This document shows positions 43,193 to 51,791 of a stretch of 59,926 bases of DNA, piece by piece. The translations under genes and the position numbers were made by a program. This DNA is from Modicisalibacter tunisiensis (GTDB taxonomy: Bacteria > Pseudomonadota > Gammaproteobacteria > Pseudomonadales > Halomonadaceae). Position 1 is the first letter of the stretch. Each line of letters opens with the position of its first letter. Location of the stretch: NCBI RefSeq assembly GCF_020148005.1, contig NZ_JAGXFD010000001.1, positions 1,424,620-1,484,545 of the forward strand, given 5' to 3'. The notes beneath the pieces are model-generated. The model did no database searches. It was not told the DNA's origin and saw nothing but the letters and a program-made list of their open reading frames with translations.

Positions 43193-44581
43193 ATGCGTTA
43201 TATCAGTACACGCGGGCAGGCGCCGGCGCTGAACTTCGAGGATGTGGTGCTGACCGGCATGGCCAGCGACGGTGGCCTCTACGTGCCCGAGACGGTGCCG
43301 CAGCTGTCCCGCGACGAGCTGGCCGAGATGGCCGGGCTGTCCTACGCGGAGATCGCCTTCCGGGTGATGAAGCCGTTCGTCGGCGGCGAGATCGACGACG
43401 ACACCTTCCGCGACATCGTTCACGACGCCTATGCCACCTTCAGCCACGAGGCAGTGGTGCCGCTCAACCAGCTCGGCGCCAACCACTTCCTGCTCGAGCT
43501 GTTCCATGGCCCGACGCTGGCCTTCAAGGATGTCGCCCTGCAGCTGCTCGGCCGGCTGCTCGATCACTTCCTGAAGAAGCGCGGCGAGCGGGCGGTGATC
43601 ATGGGCGCCACCTCCGGCGATACCGGCTCGGCGGCGATCGAGGGCTGCCGTCACTGCGACAACCTGGACATCTTCATCCTCCACCCGCACAACCGGGTCT
43701 CGGAGGTGCAGCGCCGCCAGATGACCACGGTGCTCGCCGACAACGTCTTCAACATCGCCATCGAGGGCAACTTCGACGACGCCCAGGCGATGGTCAAGGC
43801 CAGCTTCGCCGATCAGGCGTTCCTGAACGGCACCCGGCTGGTGGCGGTCAATTCGATCAACTGGGCACGCATCATGGCCCAGATCGTCTACTACGTCGCC
43901 GCCGGCGTGGCGCTGGGCGCCCCGCAGCGCAAGGTGAGCTTCTGCGTGCCCTCGGCCAACTTCGGCAACGTCTTCGCCGGCTACACGGCCTACCAGATGG
44001 GGCTGCCGGTCGAGCGCTTCGTGATCGCCACCAACGCCAACGACATCCTGCATCGCACGCTGGCCGACAACGACTTCTCCAAGCGCGAGCTCGAGGCCAC
44101 GCTGGCGCCGTCGATGGACATCGTGGTGTCGTCGAACTTCGAGCGGCTGCTGTTCGACGCCTACGAGCGCGACGGCGACGCCGTGCGCGCCCTGCTCGAG
44201 CGCTTCCAGAACGAGCCCACGGCGCTCGCCGAGGCGCCGCTGGCCCGGCTGCGCGAGAAGTTCGCCAGCCACAGCGTGGATGACGCGACGATCCTCGAGG
44301 TGATCCGCGAGGCGCACCATCGCACCAAGGAGATCCTCGACCCGCACACCGCCACCGGCTACCGGGCGGCCGAGGTCTGCCGCGGCGATGCGAGCGTGCC
44401 GATGATCACCCTGGCCACCGCGCACCCGGCCAAGTTCGCCGATGCCGTGGTCAAGGCCGGCTTCCCCGGCGTGCCGCTGCCCAGCCACATGGACGACCTG
44501 CTCGAGCGCGAGGAGCGCTACAGCGTGCTGCCGGCCGAGCTCGATGCCGTGCAGCGGTTCGTCGCCGACCACCGCCGATGA
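43193..44581 (+). CDS. thrC: Threonine synthase
   Basis: 462 aa PLP enzyme converting O-phosphohomoserine to threonine. N-terminus MRYISTRGQAPALNFEDVVL is typical of proteobacterial ThrC. The PLP Lys lies in LFHGPTLAFKDVALQLLGRL, and the phosphate loop in IMGATSGDTGSAAIEG. Start at 43193 rather than the ATG 12 nt upstream, by family N-terminus. Paired with hom for threonine synthesis from aspartate semialdehyde. Confidence 0.96.
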   Translation: MRYISTRGQAPALNFEDVVLTGMASDGGLYVPETVPQLSRDELAEMAGLSYAEIAFRVMKPFVGGEIDDDTFRDIVHDAYATFSHEAVVPLNQLGANHFLLELFHGPTLAFKDVALQLLGRLLDHFLKKRGERAVIMGATSGDTGSAAIEGCRHCDNLDIFILHPHNRVSEVQRRQMTTVLADNVFNIAIEGNFDDAQAMVKASFADQAFLNGTRLVAVNSINWARIMAQIVYYVAAGVALGAPQRKVSFCVPSANFGNVFAGYTAYQMGLPVERFVIATNANDILHRTLADNDFSKRELEATLAPSMDIVVSSNFERLLFDAYERDGDAVRALLERFQNEPTALAEAPLARLREKFASHSVDDATILEVIREAHHRTKEILDPHTATGYRAAEVCRGDASVPMITLATAHPAKFADAVVKAGFPGVPLPSHMDDLLEREERYSVLPAELDAVQRFVADHRR

Positions 44582-44650
44582 GTCTTCGTTGCCGGTGAGT
44601 GGACTCGCGAGCCGGACGAGGGGCACCGGGGGCTGGTCCAAAGAGGAGGT

Positions 44651-44700
44651 CCGGCGCCAGGGATGGCGCCGGTAGCGCCCAGGGAGGGGGTTACAGCGCC
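44651..44700 (+). repeat. GCGCCAGGGATGG tandem/dyad element between thrC and recJ
   Basis: CCGGCGCC (44651-44658) and GGCGCCGG (44665-44672) form a perfect dyad around AGGGAT. Immediately after, GCGCCCAGGGAGGGG repeats the same unit (GCGCC-AGGGA-GG), followed by TTACAGCGCC. I recall similar CAGGGATGG/CATGGATGG double units in intergenic DNA of halomonads and pseudomonads; no name is known to me. Confidence 0.5.
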
Positions 44701-44770
44701 TCCTCGGCGAGCCTGCCCCCGGATCAGCCCCGTGCGACCGAATTCGCTATCCCTTCCAGAGGAGCCGGGC

Positions 44771-46591
44771 TTGGATGCCGTGACCGATTCCCACGACCTG
44801 CATGAATGTCTCGCCCCCCGCATCCTGCCGCGCGCGCGCGACGAGGCGCTCTACCGCCGCGCCCGGGAGGCGGGCCTGACCGAGCTTCAGGCGCGGGTGC
44901 TGGCCGGGCGCCTGTCCGGCTATCAGGGCGAGCTGGCGCCGCTGGTGACGCCGAGCCTGCGGCATCTCGCGCATCCCGAGCGGCTGGCGGATGCCCGGCG
45001 CGCCGCCGAGCGGCTCGCCCGGGCGGTGGCCGAGGGCGAGCACATCGGCATCCTCACCGACTACGATGTCGACGGCATCACCTCCCACGTGGTGATCCGG
45101 CGCACCCTGAGCGAGCTGTTCGGGGTGCCGGATCAGCGCATCCACAGCCTGATCGGTCATCGCATCTTCGACGGCTACGGCATCAGCCTGCCGCTGGTGG
45201 AGCGCACCCTGGCGCTGACGCCGCGACCCAGCGTGATCGTCACCGCCGACTGCGGGTCCTCCGATGAGCCGCGCATCGCCCGGCTCGCCGCGGCGGGCAT
45301 CGACGTGATCGTCAGCGATCACCACGCCCTGCCCGAGGCGGGGCCGCCGGCCTCGGCCTACGCCACGGTCAATCCCACCCGCCGCGACTGCGGCTTCCCC
45401 GACCCGACCATCGCCGGCTGCATGGTCGCCTGGCTGGTGATGTCGCTGACCCGCGCGGTGCTGATCGAGATCGGCCACCTTCCGCCCTCGACGCCCAAGC
45501 TCTCGCCCTGGCTCTCCTACGTGGCGCTGGGCACGGTCGCCGACTGCGTGTCGCTGGGCGGCAGCGCCATCAACCGTGCCGTGGTCGCCCAGGGCCTGAC
45601 GCTGATCAACCGCATGGAGGCGCCCTGCTGGCGGGTCATGGCCGAACGCCTGGGGCCCGACAGCGTGCCCTTCGACGCCGAGACGCTGGCCTTCCAGATG
45701 GGCCCGCGCATCAACGCCCGCTCGCGGCTCGACGACCCCTACGCGGCGCTGCACTTCGTGCTCGCCGCCGATGACGCCACGGCGCGCCGCCACCTCGAGG
45801 TGCTCGATGCCGACAACCAGTCGCGCAAGACGATCGAGGCGGAGATGGTCGAGCAGGCCCGGGCGGTGGCCACGGCGCAGGTCGCCGAGGGCGCGCGGGT
45901 GCTGATCGTCCACCTGGAAACCGGCCATGCCGGGGTCCAGGGCATCGTCGCCTCGCGGCTGGTGCAGGCCTTCGGCCGCCCGGCGCTGGTGCTGACCCCG
46001 GCGGCGCAGCCGGGCATGCTGACCGGCTCGGGGCGCTCGGTCGAGGCGCTGCACCTGCGCGACGCCCTGCAGCGCGCCCATGACCTTTCGCCCGAGGCGC
46101 TGCCGCGCTTCGGGGGCCATCGCGGGGCGGCCGGGGTCGGCGTGCCGCTGGAGCAACTCGAGGTGTTTCGCGAGGCATTCGCCCGCGCGGTGGACGAGCG
46201 GCTCGGCGAGCGCGAGCTCTATCCCTGCGTGTTCACCGACGGCGAGCTGGCCGCCGATCAGCTCGACCTGGCGACGCTGGACGAGCTCGAGCGCCTGGCG
46301 CCCTACGGCCGCGAGTTCGAGGCGCCGCTGTTCGACGGCGAGTTCCGGGTCGAGCAGCTGCGGGTAGTGGGCGCCGACGGCAGCCACCTGATGCTGACGC
46401 TGTCGCAGGGGGCCGTCAGCGTGCGGGCGATCTGGTTTCGCGCCCTGACGCCCGGCGAGCTGCCGGCGTTCGATCTCGGCGCACGGCTGCGCTGCGCCTA
46501 CAAGCTGTCGCGCAATCGCTGGCGGGGGCGGGAGTCGCTGCAGTTGATGGTCGAGCATGCCGAGCGGCTGCCCGACCGAGGCGGGAAATGA
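44771..46591 (+). CDS. recJ: Single-stranded-DNA-specific exonuclease RecJ
   Basis: 606 aa DHH-family 5'-3' ssDNA exonuclease for RecFOR recombination, mismatch repair and fork processing. Motifs: GILTDYDVDGITSHVVIRR, VTADCGSSDEPRIARL, IVSDHHALPEAGPP (DHH), LGTVADCVSLGGSAINRAVV, and the DHHA1 glycine-rich motif FGGHRGAAGVGVPLEQLE. The C-terminal OB fold spans about 480-600. Start placed at TTG 44771, 7 nt after AGAGGAG; a GTG at 44780 is an alternative, and the upstream frame to 44663 runs through the repeat element. Confidence 0.95.
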   Translation: MDAVTDSHDLHECLAPRILPRARDEALYRRAREAGLTELQARVLAGRLSGYQGELAPLVTPSLRHLAHPERLADARRAAERLARAVAEGEHIGILTDYDVDGITSHVVIRRTLSELFGVPDQRIHSLIGHRIFDGYGISLPLVERTLALTPRPSVIVTADCGSSDEPRIARLAAAGIDVIVSDHHALPEAGPPASAYATVNPTRRDCGFPDPTIAGCMVAWLVMSLTRAVLIEIGHLPPSTPKLSPWLSYVALGTVADCVSLGGSAINRAVVAQGLTLINRMEAPCWRVMAERLGPDSVPFDAETLAFQMGPRINARSRLDDPYAALHFVLAADDATARRHLEVLDADNQSRKTIEAEMVEQARAVATAQVAEGARVLIVHLETGHAGVQGIVASRLVQAFGRPALVLTPAAQPGMLTGSGRSVEALHLRDALQRAHDLSPEALPRFGGHRGAAGVGVPLEQLEVFREAFARAVDERLGERELYPCVFTDGELAADQLDLATLDELERLAPYGREFEAPLFDGEFRVEQLRVVGADGSHLMLTLSQGAVSVRAIWFRALTPGELPAFDLGARLRCAYKLSRNRWRGRESLQLMVEHAERLPDRGGK

Positions 46592-46593
46592 GC

Positions 46594-46619
46594 GGGCCGG
46601 CCGAGCGATCGGCCGGCCC
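46594..46619. terminator. Perfect hairpin between convergent recJ and the metal-efflux operon
   Basis: GGGCCGGCCGA (46594-46604) and TCGGCCGGCCC (46609-46619) form a perfect 11-bp stem closed by GCGA, a GNRA tetraloop. It starts 3 nt after the recJ stop and lacks a U tract on either side. Confidence 0.6.
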
Positions 46620-46633
46620 GACGTCGAGGTGGA

Positions 46634-46711
46634 TCAGTGGCGGGGCGCCCAGAACCACCAGGCGATGCCGGCGATCAGCGCCAGGCCGATGACGTTGACG
46701 AGTACACTCAT
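46634..46711 (-). CDS. 25-aa single-helix membrane ORF coupled to the P-type ATPase gene
   Basis: 25 residues: [20 protein letters not shown] then WAPRH. One transmembrane helix with the aromatic end WWFW. Its ATG overlaps the ATPase stop (ATGA), so it is translationally coupled. The sequence resembles the membrane anchor of small cupredoxin-domain proteins that I recall downstream of CopA in gammaproteobacteria, but the cupredoxin part is absent and the downstream DNA is the recJ hairpin. Either a genuine small ATPase partner or a truncated remnant. Confidence 0.5.
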   Translation of the reverse strand: MSVLVNVIGLALIAGIAWWFWAPRH

Positions 46712-49698
46712 GCCGAAGCCTCCCGTGTCGTTTCCCGCGGGGTGAACAGGCGCAGCCGGTTGGCGTTGCTGACCACGGTGACCGAGGACAGCGACATCGC
46801 CACCGCCGCAATGACCGGCGACAGCAGCATGCCGGTGGCCGGGTAGAGCACCCCGGCGGCGATGGGAATGCCCAGCACGTTGTAACCGAACGCGCCCCAC
46901 AGGTTCTGCTTGATGTTGCGCAGCGCCGCGCTACTGATGGCGATGGCGTCGGCGACGCCATGCAGCGAGTTGCGCATCAGCGCGATGCCGGCCGACTCGA
47001 TCGCCACGTCGGTGCCGGCGCCGATGGCGAAGCCCACGTCGGCACGCGCCAGGGCGGGGGCGTCGTTGATGCCGTCGCCGACCATGCCGACGATCTCGCC
47101 GCGGGCCTGCAGCTCGGCGATGGCGTCGTGCTTGTCCTCCGGCAGCAGGCCGGCCCGGTAGTCGTCGATACCGGCCTCCGCGGCGATCGCGGCGGCGGTG
47201 GAGGCGGCATCGCCGGTGAGCATCACCACCCTGAGCCCCGCCTGGCGGAGCCGGGCGACGGCCGCCACGGCGTCCTCGCGCAGCGGGTCGGCGACGGCGA
47301 ACAGCGCCGCCAGCCGGCCGTCGACGGCCAGGTGGATCACCGTGCGGGCCCGCGACTCGGCATCCTCGATCCAGGCGCGGCCCGGCGCGAGATCGACCCC
47401 GGTCTCCTGCATCAGGGCGGCGTTGCCCAGCAGCAGGCGCTCGCCGTCGGGCCCCCGGGCCTGGACGCCGCGCCCGGTGAGCGAGGTGAAGTCGCGGATG
47501 GCGGCGGGGGTGGCCGAGGCGGCCTCGGCATGGGCCACCAGCGCCGTGGCCAACGGGTGCTCGGAGCCGCGCTCCAGCGCCAGGGTCAGGCCCAGAATGC
47601 GCGCTTCGTCGTCGAAGGCCTGCCAGTCGGTCACGCTGGGCTTGCCCTCGGTCAGGGTGCCGGTCTTGTCGACCACCAGCGTGGTCAGGCGGCTGGCGGT
47701 CTGCAGCGCCTCGCCGCTGCGGATCAGCACGCCGTACTCGGCGGCCTTGCCGACGCCGATCATGGTCGAGATGGGCGTGGCCAGGCCCAGGGCGCAGGGG
47801 CAGGCGATGATCAGCACCGTGGTGGCGGCCACCAGCATGTGGATGATGCGCGGCTCGGGGCCGACGTTGAACCATACCAGCGCCGTGATCACGGCCAGGA
47901 TCATCACGGTCGGCACGAAGACCGCCGCCACCCGGTCGGCCAGCCGGCTGATCGGCGGGCGCGAGTTCTGGGCGTTGCGGACCTGCTCGATGATCCGCGA
48001 CAGCCGGGTCTGCTGCCCCACGCGCGTGGCGCGGTAGACCAGCGAGCCCTTGCCGTTGACGGTGCCGGCGGCCACTTCGTCGCCCTGACGCTTGGCGACC
48101 GGCATCGGCTCGCCGGTGAGCATCGATTCGTCGATGAAGCTCTCGCCCTCGAGCACCTCGCCGTCCACCGGCAGGCGCTCGCCGGGGCGGACCCGCAGCC
48201 GGTCACCCTCGCGGACCTCGTCGATGGCCACGTCGCGCTCCTCGCCGTCGCGGAGAACCCGGGCCGTCTGTACCTTGAGGTCGAGCAGGTGCTTGAGCGC
48301 CTGGGAGGTCCGGCCGCGGGCGCGGACCTCGAGGGCCTGGCCGACGTTGATCAGACCCACGATCATCAGCGAGGCCTCGAAGTACAGGGCGCGCGCCGCC
48401 TCCGGCACGATGCCGGGGGCCAGGGCGACGACCATCGAGTACAGCCAGGCCACGCCGGTGCCCACGGCGACCAGCATGTCCATGTTGGCCTGGTGATGGC
48501 GGAAGGCCTTGACCGCGCCGACGAAGAACACCCGGCCGGCGGTGGCCAGCACGCCGAGGGTGCCCAGCCCCACCAGGACCCACAGCCAGCGTTCGCCGCC
48601 GCCGAGCACCGGTTCGTGGACGAACATCAGGCCCATCAGCGCCAGCCCGGGGACCAGCGCGACCACGGTGTCGCGCAGCCGGCGGCGATACTCGCGGGCC
48701 TCGTTGGCCTCGCGCTTGGCCTCGCCGCGCTCCAGGTCCTCGATCACCTCGGCGCTGTAGCCGGCGTCTTCCACCGCCTTGACCAGCGCCTGCGGGGAGG
48801 CCGTGCCGCTGACCGAGGCGGTGCGGCTGGCGAAGTTGACCTCCGCCCGGGCGACGCCCTCGGTGGCGTCGAGCGCCTGCTGGATGGTCCGCACGCAGCT
48901 GGCGCAGGTGATGCCGGACAGCGCCAGTTCGAGGTTCTGCGGCTGGCCGCCGGTAGCGGCGGCTGTGAAAGCGGGCTCGCCGTCCGGCTCGGCATCCGGC
49001 TTGCTGGCCGGCGTCTCGGGCTCGGGGGCCGACGGCGAGGCGCGGCGCGCCTCGGGAGCGGCCGGTTCGGCGGTGGTGTCTTCCGGTGGATAGCCGGCCT
49101 TGCCGAGCACGGCGTCGATCAGGGCGTCCGGCAGGTAGCTGGCCACCATCAGGCGCTTCTCGGCGGGCTCGCCCTCGACCCGCGCCAGCGGGTCACGGGC
49201 CTGAAGGGCCTCGCGCATGCGCTTCACGCAGCCCTGGCAGGACATGCCCGGGACCCGGCGGGTGCGGGTCGTGAAACGCGCGGGTTCGGCATGGTAGCCG
49301 GCGGTCTCGGTGGCCTCGACCAGTGTCGCGGTGTCCAGCGCGCTGTCGACCGTCAGCCACCCGGCACTGGGCTCGCCCTCGACGACGGCCGCGGCGTCCT
49401 GCTCCTGAATGGTCCGACGAATCTTGCCGACGCACCCCTGGCAGCTGACCCCCTCGGTCAGGAAGGCGTGGGGCGCGCGGTCGACGGGCGCGGCGTCGAA
49501 GCCGGCCTCGCGGATCGCCGCGATGAGCGCCTCGGTGTCTTCGGTGGTGGTGACACGGGCCAGGCGCGTGTCGAGGTCGATGTCCGCCTCGCCGTCGAGC
49601 GCGCTCAGGGCCCGGCGTGTCTTGTTGACGCAGCCGTTGCAGGTCAACCCCTGCAGCGCCAGCGCATGCGGCCGGCGCCGAGTCGCGGTATCACTCAT
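46708..49698 (-). CDS. copA: Heavy-metal (probably Cu+) translocating P1B-type ATPase with four HMA domains
   Basis: 996 aa. Four N-terminal metal-binding domains with CxxC at C20/C23 (LTCNGC), C86/C89 (VSCQGC), C154/C157 (MSCQGC) and C265/C268 (ITCASC); an Ala/Pro/Glu linker (205-250) separates the third and fourth. The ATPase core has [19 protein letters not shown], the CPC metal motif [34 protein letters not shown] and [18 protein letters not shown]. Eight helices, with the P1B-1 signatures in the last two ([31 protein letters not shown]) supporting Cu+/Ag+. Overlaps the MerR-family regulator gene by 8 nt. Confidence 0.93.
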   Translation of the reverse strand: MSDTATRRRPHALALQGLTCNGCVNKTRRALSALDGEADIDLDTRLARVTTTEDTEALIAAIREAGFDAAPVDRAPHAFLTEGVSCQGCVGKIRRTIQEQDAAAVVEGEPSAGWLTVDSALDTATLVEATETAGYHAEPARFTTRTRRVPGMSCQGCVKRMREALQARDPLARVEGEPAEKRLMVASYLPDALIDAVLGKAGYPPEDTTAEPAAPEARRASPSAPEPETPASKPDAEPDGEPAFTAAATGGQPQNLELALSGITCASCVRTIQQALDATEGVARAEVNFASRTASVSGTASPQALVKAVEDAGYSAEVIEDLERGEAKREANEAREYRRRLRDTVVALVPGLALMGLMFVHEPVLGGGERWLWVLVGLGTLGVLATAGRVFFVGAVKAFRHHQANMDMLVAVGTGVAWLYSMVVALAPGIVPEAARALYFEASLMIVGLINVGQALEVRARGRTSQALKHLLDLKVQTARVLRDGEERDVAIDEVREGDRLRVRPGERLPVDGEVLEGESFIDESMLTGEPMPVAKRQGDEVAAGTVNGKGSLVYRATRVGQQTRLSRIIEQVRNAQNSRPPISRLADRVAAVFVPTVMILAVITALVWFNVGPEPRIIHMLVAATTVLIIACPCALGLATPISTMIGVGKAAEYGVLIRSGEALQTASRLTTLVVDKTGTLTEGKPSVTDWQAFDDEARILGLTLALERGSEHPLATALVAHAEAASATPAAIRDFTSLTGRGVQARGPDGERLLLGNAALMQETGVDLAPGRAWIEDAESRARTVIHLAVDGRLAALFAVADPLREDAVAAVARLRQAGLRVVMLTGDAASTAAAIAAEAGIDDYRAGLLPEDKHDAIAELQARGEIVGMVGDGINDAPALARADVGFAIGAGTDVAIESAGIALMRNSLHGVADAIAISSAALRNIKQNLWGAFGYNVLGIPIAAGVLYPATGMLLSPVIAAVAMSLSSVTVVSNANRLRLFTPRETTREASA

Positions 49699-50119
49699 GA
49701 TGTTCGGTCTCCTGCGGCAGGTTCCAGTGCTCGATCAACCGACAGATGGTATGGCCGTCCGGGGCGCCGTCGGGCATGTCGGACCAGTTGGCCAGGGCGT
49801 TTTCCATGCGCTCGGCCAGGCGTTCGAGCTCGATGATGCGCTGCTTGATCTCGGGCAGGCGGGCCGCGAGCAGATCGCGCACCATGGGGCAGGGGGAGTC
49901 GCCGTGGTCGGCATGCTCGAGAATCTCGCCGATCTCCCGGAGGCTGAAGCCCAGGGTCCGGGCGCGTTGAATGAAGCGCAGGCGGTTGAGGTCGGCCTGA
50001 TCGTAGATCTGGTAGCCGTTGTCGGGGTCGCGCTCGGGGCTCAGCAGGCCCTCCCGCGTGTAGTGGCGCACGGTTTCCGCGGTCACGTTCGCCGTCTTGG
50101 CCAGTTCTCCCACTTTCAT
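49691..50119 (-). CDS. MerR-family heavy-metal-responsive regulator
   Basis: 142 aa. N-terminal MerR helix-turn-helix [20 protein letters not shown] and wing, long dimerisation helix (about 80-112), and a short metal-binding end. Only two cysteines: Cys77 (DSPCPMV) and Cys126 ([12 protein letters not shown]). CueR has a CxxxxxxxC pair near the C-terminus, so the metal site here is atypical although genomic context points to copper. Start at 50119 is set by the family N-terminus; the frame extends upstream over its own promoter. Its promoter is a perfect MerR-type site, and it overlaps the ATPase gene. Confidence 0.9.
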   Translation of the reverse strand: MKVGELAKTANVTAETVRHYTREGLLSPERDPDNGYQIYDQADLNRLRFIQRARTLGFSLREIGEILEHADHGDSPCPMVRDLLAARLPEIKQRIIELERLAERMENALANWSDMPDGAPDGHTICRLIEHWNLPQETEHHE

Positions 50120-50148
50120 GCCTGGTTCCTCCCTGCTGTTGCATAGCA

Positions 50149-50179
50149 GTTTAAAACCCTTGGGTAACACAAGGGTCAA
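50149..50179 (-). promoter_or_regulatory. MerR-type promoter/operator of the metal-efflux operon
   Basis: On the minus strand TTGACC (50174-50179) and TTAAAC (50149-50154) are 19 bp apart, the over-long spacer used by MerR activators. Between and overlapping them lies a perfect dyad, ACCCTTG (50156-50162) and CAAGGGT (50170-50176). It drives the regulator and then the ATPase, so the operon is autoregulated. Confidence 0.85.
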
Positions 50180-50231
50180 GGCGAGCCCGGTCGAATAAGG
50201 TTCGACCAATGGGGGAGGTGTCGGAGGTGTT

Positions 50232-50245
50232 AAAACGGACGTTTG
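50232..50245. promoter_or_regulatory. PsrA-like operator upstream of the FadL gene
   Basis: AAAAC-GGA-CGTTTG reads as AAAC-N4-GTTTG (AAAC 50233-50236, GTTTG 50241-50245), close to the PsrA consensus (G/C)AAAC-N2-4-GTTT(G/C). PsrA is a fatty-acid-responsive TetR regulator in pseudomonads. TTGACT (50249-50254) directly downstream could be a -35. A second, wider copy (AAAC-N8-GTTTC) lies at 50274-50290. Confidence 0.5.
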
Positions 50246-50340
50246 TCCTTGACTTGATATCGGCGATCAGCCAAAACGGTGAGACGTTTCATTGTCCGGT
50301 ATGGGCAAGCCGATCCACCGCCAGCCCCTCGGGGAACAGG

Positions 50341-51624
50341 ATGTCGATAATCATGCATAACAACAGGAACAAGCTCGCCATCGCCATCGCCGCTGTCTCG
50401 GCCGCGATCTCGACCTCTGCCGCGGCCGGGGGCTTCCAGTTGAACGAGCAGAGCGTGAGTGCCCAGGGCACCTCGTTTGCCGGGCGCACCTCGAATGTCA
50501 CCGACGCCTCGATCGTGTTCGGCAATCCGGCGGGGATGTCGTTTCTCGACCGCACCCAGGTTACCGCCGGGGCCACCTATCTCGACGTCAACAGCGATAT
50601 CGACAACGCCGCGGGGACCACGGCGCTGGGCACCCCCGTCACGCCGGGGACCAACGAGGGCGACATGGTGCCGGGCAAGACGGTGCCCTTCGGCTACTTC
50701 GTCCAGCCGATCAACGACCACCTGCACTTCGGCCTCGGCGTCTATGCGCCGTTCGGGGTGATCACCGACTACGAGAGCCGTTTCGAGGGACGCTACTTCG
50801 GCAGCTACAGCGATGTGGAGGTGATCACCGTCCAGCCGACGCTGTCGATCAAGTTCAACGACCAGTTCTCGGCCGGTTTCGGCGTGACCTACAACCGCAT
50901 CGATGGCGAGCTGGAAAAGGCCACCTATGGCGGGCCCTTCGGCGACGGCAGCGTCAATGTCCAGGGCGACGACGAGGCCTGGGGCTTCACCTTCGGCCTG
51001 ATGTACAAGCCGGTCGAGTCCACCACCCTCGGCGTGACCTACCGCTCCGATGTCGACTACACCCTGGACGGCGACCTCAGGACCCGCAACGTCTACGCCG
51101 GTGGCACGCGCACGCTGCCCGATGCGACCTACGATGCCTCGCTGGACATCACCCTGCCGGAAACCATCGACTTCTCGGTGACCCACGACGTCAACGACCG
51201 CTGGACGCTGATGGCCGGGGCGGCGCTGGTCAAGTGGAGCAGCTTCGACCGACTGGTGATCGCCAACGACAGTCCGCTGGGCACGCGCACCGAAGTCCAG
51301 GATTACGACGATGCCTGGCAGTATGCGCTGGGGACCGCCTATCAGGTATCGCCGGCCTGGGTGCTGCGTGCCGGCATCGCCTACGATGACTCGCCGATCC
51401 GCGACGCGGTGCGTACCGTGCGCGTGCCCTCCGGAGACCGCACCATCTACTCGCTGGGCGCGGGCTGGACGCCGGTGCCGGACCTGACTCTCGACGTCGC
51501 CTATACCTACATCGACGAGGCGACCGCCTCGGTCGACGAAGCCTCCCGCACGGCCGGCCGCTACCGGGCCGACTACCACAACAAGATCCACGGCATCGGG
51601 GGCCAGCTGACCTACCGCTTCTGA
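50341..51624 (+). CDS. fadL: FadL/OmpP1-family outer-membrane long-chain fatty acid transporter
   Basis: 427 aa. Signal peptide of about 25 residues (NKLAIAIAAVSAAISTSAAA), then the FadL hatch GGFQLNEQSVSAQGTSFAGR with FGNPAGMSFLDRTQVTAGAT, repeated amphipathic strands, and terminal Phe (QLTYRF), as in outer-membrane barrels. Imports long-chain fatty acids or other hydrophobic compounds. The start at 50341 has GGGAACAGG upstream; M5 at 50353 is an alternative. Divergent from the metal-efflux operon and preceded by a PsrA-like box. Confidence 0.93.
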   Translation: MSIIMHNNRNKLAIAIAAVSAAISTSAAAGGFQLNEQSVSAQGTSFAGRTSNVTDASIVFGNPAGMSFLDRTQVTAGATYLDVNSDIDNAAGTTALGTPVTPGTNEGDMVPGKTVPFGYFVQPINDHLHFGLGVYAPFGVITDYESRFEGRYFGSYSDVEVITVQPTLSIKFNDQFSAGFGVTYNRIDGELEKATYGGPFGDGSVNVQGDDEAWGFTFGLMYKPVESTTLGVTYRSDVDYTLDGDLRTRNVYAGGTRTLPDATYDASLDITLPETIDFSVTHDVNDRWTLMAGAALVKWSSFDRLVIANDSPLGTRTEVQDYDDAWQYALGTAYQVSPAWVLRAGIAYDDSPIRDAVRTVRVPSGDRTIYSLGAGWTPVPDLTLDVAYTYIDEATASVDEASRTAGRYRADYHNKIHGIGGQLTYRF

Positions 51625-51638
51625 TCCCTTCACGTCCC

Positions 51639-51670
51639 CGCCGGGCTCGGCCGTTCGGCCGGGCCCGGCG
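51639..51670 (+). terminator. Long GC hairpin after fadL
   Basis: CGCCGGGC-T-CGGCC pairs with GGCCG-G-GCCCGGCG (51639-51670), about 14 bp with one wobble around a GTTC loop, 15 nt after the stop codon. No U tract. Probable terminator or transcript-end stabiliser. Confidence 0.55.
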
Positions 51671-51682
51671 CCCGTCATGCGG

Positions 51683-51711
51683 ATGACGCCCTCGGGCTGT
51701 TTGGCTACAAT
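51683..51711 (+). promoter_or_regulatory. Probable prfB promoter
   Basis: ATGACG (51683-51688), 17-bp spacer, TACAAT (51706-51711), 80 nt before the prfB start. Confidence 0.5.
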
Positions 51712-51791
51712 GGGCGCCTTTCGACACGCGGCGCCCGGCCGTCGTCTCGCCGGCGTCCGGTGTCGCCATCGCCCATCAAGACGGGATCACC

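Noticed and set aside
50120-50209. Longer N-terminus for the MerR-family regulator
   Set aside because: The extra codons cover the regulator's own promoter and do not match the MerR N-terminus, which starts at MKVGELAK.
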